From Photorhabdus akhurstii (lineage in GTDB: Bacteria; Pseudomonadota; Gammaproteobacteria; Enterobacterales; Enterobacteriaceae): a stretch of DNA of 64,000 nt. The stretch is from positions 1 through 64,000 of the forward strand of contig NZ_RCWE01000005.1 of the NCBI RefSeq assembly GCF_018448925.1, written 5' to 3'. Each line of letters begins with the position of its first letter. The first letter of the stretch is position 1. Under the pieces are notes generated by a model. The model saw only the letters and a list, made by a program, of their open reading frames with translations, searched no databases and was not told the origin of the DNA. Positions 58,134-64,000 of this stretch are shown in pieces. Both the position numbers and the translations under genes were made by a program.

Positions 58134-59507
58134 ATGAATTCTTCTAATCAAGATACGAAATACAGAGCTATATTTATCGCCATCATGATCGTCACCTTTA
58201 TGATTGGTTTTGATACAACTGGCTTAGGGGTTGCTATCCCGGTGATCGCGACTGAACTTGGTTTTGGTGTTAAAGAAGGAGCATGGCTCAGCATTTCTTA
58301 TACAGCAGGCTTTGCTGCTTTCCTATTACCCGCCGGAATAATCACTGATCGTCTGGGAGCCATGAGAACACTGATTTCCGCCTTGTTGGTGTTCGTTGTT
58401 GCTTCTTATATGTCCGTTAGTTGTGTTTCTCTTGGCAGTTTTATCTTTGTTCGTTTAATTCAAGGCATTGCCGCCGCTTTTTTGAATACAGCGGCGATGG
58501 CGTTGTTGAATCTTCTATTTCCCGTGGGAAGTAGTAACCGTTCACAGGTTTTCAAAACCTGGTCAATGATACTTGGGCTGAGTTTTTCTTTGGGGCCGCC
58601 TTTAGGGGGCTTGATAATCAGGATGCTGGATTGGTCATGGATATTGTTACTTAATTTGCCCTTAGGAGGGCTGGTTGTATTCTTGATGTTGAAAAGAAAA
58701 GGCCGCACTTTGTCTGCCGGTGGGGCGTTAAGCCGTGTTTCTCTGTTTAGTACCTTACCAGTGACGGCGATTCTGTTGTTGGTCACCATGTATCAATATA
58801 TCGATCAAGTGCTTCCGGGTCAGAATGGCACTATCATCAAGGCAACGCTGCTTATTCTGGGGGGAATAAGCGTTTGGCTGTGTCACCATTTTTCTGTGCG
58901 TAGTTTCACACGTTTACCTGAGCTTAAAAATGGTGCCTTTGTTATCTCATTGGTTCTGCCGATTATTTTTTCTATCGCCTATTGGAGCTTATTTGTGGTG
59001 TTACCGCAATATTTCGCGGTGAAATTGGGCTTTGATGCATTGTATCTGGCTATGACAATGCTATTGCTTTCTTTGCCGTTAACCTTGGTACCTTTATTGA
59101 GGATTGCCGAGCGTTTCAATCTTCAAGCTACCGAGGGATTCCTGATGTTAACGGTTGGATTGGTGCTGTTGGCTGGTATCTTTAGTCCGGTTGTTGATGG
59201 GAATGTTTGGTTGTTGGCGGTTGGATTGTTGTTGTTAGGTACGGGAGCGGCAGTACTTAACCCATTGATGGCAAGGCTGGTGATGGACAATGTTGCTCCT
59301 GAGAATTCAGGATTGGCGGCAGCGCTTACCAGCACGTTGCGTCAAGTCGGGTTTGCCGCAGGAGTCGCTTTTTTTTCATTGTTGACGCAACACAGCGAGG
59401 AGTCTGTCATCCATATCTCGGAAGCTATGGCGTTACTGATAGCCGCCATGTTGTCTTTAGTGGCGCTTGCGGTGTGCCAGGGTTTACAACGAAGTCGCGG
59501 ATATTAA
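58134..59507 (+). CDS. MFS drug/metabolite exporter (DHA2-like)
   Basis: 457 residues, about 14 membrane segments. DHA signatures: GFDTTGLGVAIPVIATELG, AGIITDRLGAMRTLI and FIFVRLIQGIAAA. Same strand as the HemB-like gene, 124 bases downstream. A probable exporter for that enzyme's product, or a general drug pump. The region is AT-rich relative to core. Confidence 0.85.
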   Translation: MNSSNQDTKYRAIFIAIMIVTFMIGFDTTGLGVAIPVIATELGFGVKEGAWLSISYTAGFAAFLLPAGIITDRLGAMRTLISALLVFVVASYMSVSCVSLGSFIFVRLIQGIAAAFLNTAAMALLNLLFPVGSSNRSQVFKTWSMILGLSFSLGPPLGGLIIRMLDWSWILLLNLPLGGLVVFLMLKRKGRTLSAGGALSRVSLFSTLPVTAILLLVTMYQYIDQVLPGQNGTIIKATLLILGGISVWLCHHFSVRSFTRLPELKNGAFVISLVLPIIFSIAYWSLFVVLPQYFAVKLGFDALYLAMTMLLLSLPLTLVPLLRIAERFNLQATEGFLMLTVGLVLLAGIFSPVVDGNVWLLAVGLLLLGTGAAVLNPLMARLVMDNVAPENSGLAAALTSTLRQVGFAAGVAFFSLLTQHSEESVIHISEAMALLIAAMLSLVALAVCQGLQRSRGY

Positions 59508-59765
59508 CACAAGGTTTTTAATGCTTAACTTAAATGAATGAATTGTTGGTGGTACAACGGGTTAGATGACGGCATCATATTGGGCAAAAGTGCTTGGTGA
59601 GAACATGAAGATAATAGCGATTGCATCAGATTGTCAGTAACTTGAGCAGGTATATCCAGTTGTTTTTATTTTAAGAGGGGTAATAAAATTCTTACCGTTC
59701 CAATAAAAGATCAATTGGTAATATAGTCTAAAATGATAACAGATGACTAACCGCAGAGGTGTATG

Positions 59766-60509
59766 ATGCTAGAACAAATCTGCCAACTGGCTCAGGAAGC
59801 TGGTGCGGCTATTATGACAATTTATCAGGATGAACATCCTCTGAAAGTTGATCATAAGCAAGATGATTCACCGGTTACTATGGCTGATATTGTAGCTCAT
59901 AAAATCATTAAAGCCGGATTATCCCGTATCGCTCCGGAAATTCCACTGTTGTCGGAAGAAGAGCTTCCCTCTTGGGAAGAGAGGCGTGATTGGAAGCGCT
60001 ATTGGTTAGTTGATCCTCTGGATGGTACTAAAGAATTTATTAATCGTAACGGTGAATTTACGGTTAATATCGCTTTGATTGACGAGGGCGTTCCTGTGAT
60101 GGGGGTCATATATGCTCCTGTGCAGGATACGCTTTATTCCGGGCAAGGGAGGCAGGCATGGAAAAAAGCCGGTGGTGGTCAATGCTTGCCGATTAAAATT
60201 CGTGATGCTAATCCACCAATGGTAGTCGTTAGCCGTTCTCATATGGATACAGAATTAGAAGATTATCTCAATCAGTTAGGTGAACATCAGACGGTTTCTG
60301 TGGGGTCTTCACTGAAGTTCTGTTTGGTGGCTGAAGGAAAAGCGCAACTTTATCCTCGTTTTGGACCTACTCATATCTGGGATACTGCGGCGGGTCATGC
60401 TATAGCCATTGCTGCTGGTGCTCACGTGACGAATTGGAAAGGTCAGACTCTAGATTATACGCCTCGTGAATCATTCCTAAATCCGGGATTTAGAGTAACG
60501 ATTTTTTAA
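59766..60509 (+). CDS. cysQ: 3'(2'),5'-bisphosphate nucleotidase
   Basis: 247 residues from the second of two adjacent ATGs ([13 protein letters not shown], as in E. coli). Li-sensitive phosphatase motifs: [23 protein letters not shown] and [10 protein letters not shown]. Removes the 3' phosphate of PAP from sulfate assimilation. E. coli cpdB, normally divergent from it, is absent here. Confidence 0.95.
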   Translation: MLEQICQLAQEAGAAIMTIYQDEHPLKVDHKQDDSPVTMADIVAHKIIKAGLSRIAPEIPLLSEEELPSWEERRDWKRYWLVDPLDGTKEFINRNGEFTVNIALIDEGVPVMGVIYAPVQDTLYSGQGRQAWKKAGGGQCLPIKIRDANPPMVVVSRSHMDTELEDYLNQLGEHQTVSVGSSLKFCLVAEGKAQLYPRFGPTHIWDTAAGHAIAIAAGAHVTNWKGQTLDYTPRESFLNPGFRVTIF

Positions 60510-60621
60510 TCGTGGTTGTTTTCTAGCAGATTTGTTTTTCAGTAGATTTGTTTTTTAGCAGAATAGTGGTGATAAGGGCAAACGAAAACATACCTGCAAG
60601 TCGTTATCACCACGGATGTTT

Positions 60622-61176
60622 TTACTGTAGTTCTTTACGAACTAATTCAATGACTTGTTTGATTTCGCTACTGTTTAGCTTACCTTCTTTAGCAAACTTC
60701 GCTGCGCCATTTTTGTCCAGGACAATAATGGCAGAACTTTTCGCTTCCAACTGCCAAGCTTTTTTGACCACACCGTTGCTGTCAGCGATAAACTGAGACC
60801 ACGGAAACTCTTTTTTGCTATCTTCAATACTACTGCGGACAAATGGCCCAGTACCGAATATGGCATCACTGACATTGATGATGGTGGTTGTTTGGTATTT
60901 TTCTTTTGAAAAATCAGCGCGTTTTATCTCTTCTATCAGTGGAGCATTCATCTCTTTAGCGGCACTACGACCTGCAATATGTTGTATGACTCTCACTTTA
61001 CCAATCAGTTTTCCACTATCCCAATTTTGGTAGCTAAACTTGTTATTATTGAGTAGCAACTCACCTTTATCAGAGACATTGATCGAAGGAACCTGCTGTT
61101 CCAGGGTGATGTTGTGAGCGAATGCTAAAGCAGGAGAACAAAGTAGCGCAGCATATAGCATAAAGTTCTTTATCAT
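60622..61176 (-). CDS. ytfJ: YtfJ family periplasmic protein
   Basis: 184 residues from the ATG with AAAGGAAA upstream, same length as E. coli YtfJ. Signal peptide MIKNFMLYAALLCSPALAFA, cleaved before HNI. Thioredoxin-like predicted fold without a CxxC motif. Function unknown. Confidence 0.92.
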   Translation of the reverse strand: MIKNFMLYAALLCSPALAFAHNITLEQQVPSINVSDKGELLLNNNKFSYQNWDSGKLIGKVRVIQHIAGRSAAKEMNAPLIEEIKRADFSKEKYQTTTIINVSDAIFGTGPFVRSSIEDSKKEFPWSQFIADSNGVVKKAWQLEAKSSAIIVLDKNGAAKFAKEGKLNSSEIKQVIELVRKELQ

Positions 61177-61465
61177 AATTTTTCCTTTGTAGGTTATGTG
61201 ACAATACATGGATCTCTAGCATAGCGGGTATTAACTGATTTATCTCTTTAAAGAAGATCAAATTTTTAACATTAAGTAAGAGATAAAGTTACATAGTTAT
61301 GTATATCTAAATATCTGTCATTTTATGTAAATTCGGTGCATAAAACTAAAAATGGAGGGAACAAAATCGGATAAATTCAGTCTATTATTCTACATAACGG
61401 TATCGTGTATGGAGTTGGTTCACCAAACGTAACCGTAAGAAGCACTTAGGAGGAAAAAAGCAGAG

Positions 61466-61672
61466 ATGAAAATTTTTCACCGATATAACCCACTGAAAAT
61501 TGCTCTCTACGTTAAAACTTTATTCCGTGGACGTTTATACATTAAAGATATGGGGGCTTTTGAATTCGACTGTGGCAAAATTTTACCACCGAAGGTGAGA
61601 GATAAGCGCCATTTTAGTGTAATGAGCGAAGTCAATCAGCAAGTGCTACGTTTGCAGGCCGAAATAGGATAG
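61466..61672 (+). CDS. ytfK: YtfK, activator of SpoT-dependent stress response
   Basis: 68 residues, nearly identical in pattern to E. coli YtfK ([40 protein letters not shown]). In E. coli it stimulates SpoT synthesis of ppGpp under phosphate or lipid starvation. AGGAGG ribosome site. The 289-base upstream gap holds divergent ytfJ/ytfK promoters. Confidence 0.93.
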   Translation: MKIFHRYNPLKIALYVKTLFRGRLYIKDMGAFEFDCGKILPPKVRDKRHFSVMSEVNQQVLRLQAEIG

Positions 61673-61717
61673 ATAACGAAAAAGAGTCGGGTTGCATATT
61701 CATACTGATGTAATCAG

Positions 61718-61746
61718 AGCGCCACAAAATAACAATGAGTGGCGCT
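61718..61746 (+). repeat. hairpin after ytfK
   Basis: AGCGCCAC/GTGGCGCT stem with a 13-base loop, no T-run. May protect the ytfK mRNA 3' end. Confidence 0.5.
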
Positions 61747-61759
61747 TAACGAGAATACT

Positions 61760-61792
61760 AAACGGCCTTAGTTCAAGAGTAGGCCGTTTTTA
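61760..61792. terminator. bidirectional terminator between ytfK and ytfL
   Basis: AAACGGCCT/AGGCCGTTT stem (12-base loop) with a T-run on the plus side and A-run on the other. It reaches the ytfL stop codon. Confidence 0.8.
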
Positions 61793-63121
61793 TTTATCAT
61801 CACTGATAAGTAGGTTTTGTGTTGGCGTCGCGGTGGGAATATCCGTGATTTTTGTGACTAGTAGCTGATCGATTTTGTAGTTATCAATATCGACAACTTC
61901 AAACTTGTAACCAGCAAATTTGACTGAATCGGTACACTTTGGAATTTTACGCAGCCGGAACATCATGAAACCGGCAATGGTTTCATAGTTACTTGAATCA
62001 GGGAAGTCATCAATATCCAGTACCCGCTGTACATCATCGATAGGTGTTCCCCCTTCTACTAACCATGAATTTTCGTCACGGATGATAATCTGCTCTTCCT
62101 GCCCTTGGCCGACTAAATCACCCATCAGGGTAGTCATAACATCATTAAGGGTAATCACACCCATTACCAGCGCATATTCATTCAGGATAATAGCGAAATC
62201 TTCACCCGCCGCTTTAAAACTTTCTAAAGCATCGGAAAGCGTTAAAGTATCTGGAATGATCAGCGCGTTGCGGATCTGGACACCCTTGTTGAAGCTTAGG
62301 CTTTGACCACTCAAGACACGGTTGAGTAGGTCTTTGGAATCCACATAACCGATAACGTGGTCAATATCTCCATCACATATCAGGTATTTGGAGTGTGGCT
62401 GGCTGGAAACCTGCTGTTTGATACTTTCTTCACTTTCATTCTTGTCGAAGTAGATGATACTTTCCCTTGAGGTCATGGCCGAGGGCACTGTACGGGATTC
62501 GAGTTCGAACACGTTTTCAATCAGTTCATGCTCTTGTTTACGCAGCACACCAGCAACGGCGCCTGCTTCCACAACCGCAAAAATATCATCAGATGTGATG
62601 TCTTCATTACGCGTTGTCGGAATTTTAAAAATCTTAAAGATAAGATCAGACAGGCCATTAAATAGCCAAACTAGCGGACGGAAAACTGTCAGACAGAAAC
62701 GCATTGGGTTTACGATTTTCACTGCGACAGCTTCAGGTTTGATCATGCCGATACGTTTTGGTGTCAAGTCTGCGAGCAAAATGAATATACTGGTCACAAT
62801 GGTAAATGAGCAGATAAAGCCCAACTGTTCCGCCCATTCAGGACGCATAAATTTCATGAAAAAAGCTTTCAGTGAAGGGGAGAATGCGGATTCACCGACA
62901 ACACCTGCCAAAATTGCCACTGCATTTAGGCCGATTTGCACCACGGTAAAAAACATTCCCGGTGTTTCTTGTAATTTGAGGACATGGGCTGCGTTGACAT
63001 TACCCTCATCGACCATCAGTTTTAGTTTGATTCGTCTGGAGGCAGCAAGAGAGATCTCAGATAACGAAAAAAAGGCGCTTATCGCGCACAATAGAAACAC
63101 TATTAAGAGACTATTTAGCAT
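61790..63121 (-). CDS. ytfL: CNNM/CBS-domain membrane protein YtfL
   Basis: 443 residues. DUF21 (CNNM) membrane domain with about three helices (LLIVFLLCAISAFFSLSEIS), a CBS pair (VMGVITLNDVMTTLMG) and a C-terminal CorC/HlyC domain. Family members affect Mg/Co efflux; YtfL is linked to polyamine (putrescine/cadaverine) export in E. coli (named PaeA). The substrate here is not proven. Confidence 0.92.
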   Translation of the reverse strand: MLNSLLIVFLLCAISAFFSLSEISLAASRRIKLKLMVDEGNVNAAHVLKLQETPGMFFTVVQIGLNAVAILAGVVGESAFSPSLKAFFMKFMRPEWAEQLGFICSFTIVTSIFILLADLTPKRIGMIKPEAVAVKIVNPMRFCLTVFRPLVWLFNGLSDLIFKIFKIPTTRNEDITSDDIFAVVEAGAVAGVLRKQEHELIENVFELESRTVPSAMTSRESIIYFDKNESEESIKQQVSSQPHSKYLICDGDIDHVIGYVDSKDLLNRVLSGQSLSFNKGVQIRNALIIPDTLTLSDALESFKAAGEDFAIILNEYALVMGVITLNDVMTTLMGDLVGQGQEEQIIIRDENSWLVEGGTPIDDVQRVLDIDDFPDSSNYETIAGFMMFRLRKIPKCTDSVKFAGYKFEVVDIDNYKIDQLLVTKITDIPTATPTQNLLISDDK

Positions 63122-63276
63122 ATGGGGTCCGTGTTTTACCTCCGGTGGTAGGGTAGGCTGTCATTTAGAAGAGCACCGGAGGAAACAATAAAAATCATAT
63201 AAAATAAAAAGTGATAACAAGAACTTATAAAACTATTAATTAGATTGCCAATTATAACATTAATAAAATACAACGA

Positions 63277-63921
63277 CTAGTTTTTGTTCATTTGGGGCAG
63301 GCAAACACCAATACCGCCTAGTCCACAATACCCCTCAGGATTTTTAAATAGATATTGTTGATGATAGTCTTCAGCGAAATAGAATGGCCCCGCTTCTGTG
63401 ATCTCCGTTGTAATAGGGCGGTTATCCCCTTTCTGTTGCATTGCTTGTTGGAAACGTTCAAGGCTGGCTAATGCCATTTCATGTTGCTGAGGTGACATGG
63501 TATAAATCGTGGAGCGATACTGAGTACCAATATCCCCGCCTTGGCGCATTCCTTGAGCGGGATCGTGGTTTTCCCAGAAAAGTCTTAATAAGTTTTCGTA
63601 GCTGTTTTTTGCTGGATCGTAAACAATTCTAACAACCTCAGCATGTCCGGTCAGGCCGCTACAAACTTCTTCGTAAGTTGGATTCGCTGTTGTACCGCCG
63701 CTATAACCTGCGGAGGTGGTGTAAATATCAGGTTGTTGCCAAAATAGGCGTTCTACGCCCCAGAAGCATCCCATACCAAAATAGGCAACTTCCATATTTT
63801 CTGGGACAGGTTCTATCGCATGATCGGTAACAGCATGGTTAGGTGAAACCTTAAGTGGCTCGGTTCTGCCTGGTAATGCGCTTTGAGGATCAATAGATAG
63901 GCTTTTATTAGCTGTTGGCAC
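63277..63921 (-). CDS. msrA: peptide methionine (S)-S-oxide reductase
   Basis: 214 residues from a GTG start with GGGAGTG upstream. Catalytic Cys in [31 protein letters not shown] and HAEVVRI follow; resolving Cys in [12 protein letters not shown] near the end. Repairs oxidised methionine. In E. coli tamA is divergent next to it; that would start beyond the right edge. Confidence 0.96.
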   Translation of the reverse strand: MPTANKSLSIDPQSALPGRTEPLKVSPNHAVTDHAIEPVPENMEVAYFGMGCFWGVERLFWQQPDIYTTSAGYSGGTTANPTYEEVCSGLTGHAEVVRIVYDPAKNSYENLLRLFWENHDPAQGMRQGGDIGTQYRSTIYTMSPQQHEMALASLERFQQAMQQKGDNRPITTEITEAGPFYFAEDYHQQYLFKNPEGYCGLGGIGVCLPQMNKN

Positions 63922-64000
63922 AATTCACTCCCGTAATTATTAAGTTTTCAGACATTAATAGATTGTATATATTATAAACTTTACTCAAGATAAATTTATT

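Overview
The window is a chromosomal segment of an enterobacterium, almost certainly a Photorhabdus (Morganellaceae). The backbone is enterobacterial: mscM-psd-rsgA / orn / tRNA-Gly x3 / queG / tsaE-amiB-mutL-miaA-hfq-hflX-hflK-hflC / purA / nsrR-rnr-rlmB / rpsF-priB-rpsR-rplI / fklB / cysQ / ytfJ / ytfK / ytfL / msrA. The genus call rests on a six-gene operon between rplI and fklB with a convergent LuxR-solo gene. Its layout matches what I recall of pcfABCDEF (Photorhabdus clumping factor) and pluR, the photopyrone receptor. No database was searched; family names come from motifs recognised by eye.

Layout. (1) About 1-17,060 is a type VI secretion accessory island of two modules. Each has a divergent PAAR gene, tssF, vgrG and a DUF4123 adaptor, followed by its own cargo. 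The two modules share about 3.7 kb of near-identical DNA, offset by exactly 11,200 bp. Module A (left) leads to a VasX-type effector that runs off the window. Module B (right) carries a Tox-REase-5 nuclease effector, its Imm52-type immunity gene and a PAAR gene. These are followed by four more Imm52 paralogues, one frameshifted, separated by scars of PAAR and effector genes, including an effector copy with its catalytic core deleted. (2) About 17,100-23,700 is core sequence (membrane, ribosome and RNA functions, three tRNA-Gly). (3) About 23,700-29,030 looks like a small island behind tRNA-Gly. It has a ParE/Phd-type toxin-antitoxin pair, a broken higA, an EamA transporter plus TTC38-like TPR gene divergent from a LysR gene, and a small secreted protein. 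It ends at a second copy of the tRNA 3' end. (4) 29,393-46,549 is the conserved queG-to-rplI block, lacking the nnr gene normally found before tsaE. (5) 46,550-55,432 is the AT-rich pcf region. It encodes a cysteine-synthase-like PLP enzyme, an argininosuccinate-synthase-like protein with a lost PP-loop, a guanidine-modifying hydrolase/transferase, a NodU-type carbamoyltransferase, an MFS exporter, an ATP-grasp ligase and the LuxR regulator. A perfect 18-bp LuxR-type dyad lies upstream of pcfA, spaced to overlap the -35 region. (6) 55,703-64,000 returns to core genes, interrupted by a HemB-like enzyme lacking its zinc cysteines plus an MFS pump.

How it works together. The T6SS modules are cargo cassettes for a secretion machine encoded elsewhere. 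The Imm52 array looks like an accumulated immunity repertoire whose cognate toxins have been deleted. The pcf operon reads as a quorum-controlled pathway to a small non-proteinogenic amino acid or peptide built around ureido/guanidino/carbamoyl chemistry and exported by PcfE. I know of no established product. The HemB-like/MFS pair may be a second two-gene metabolite locus.
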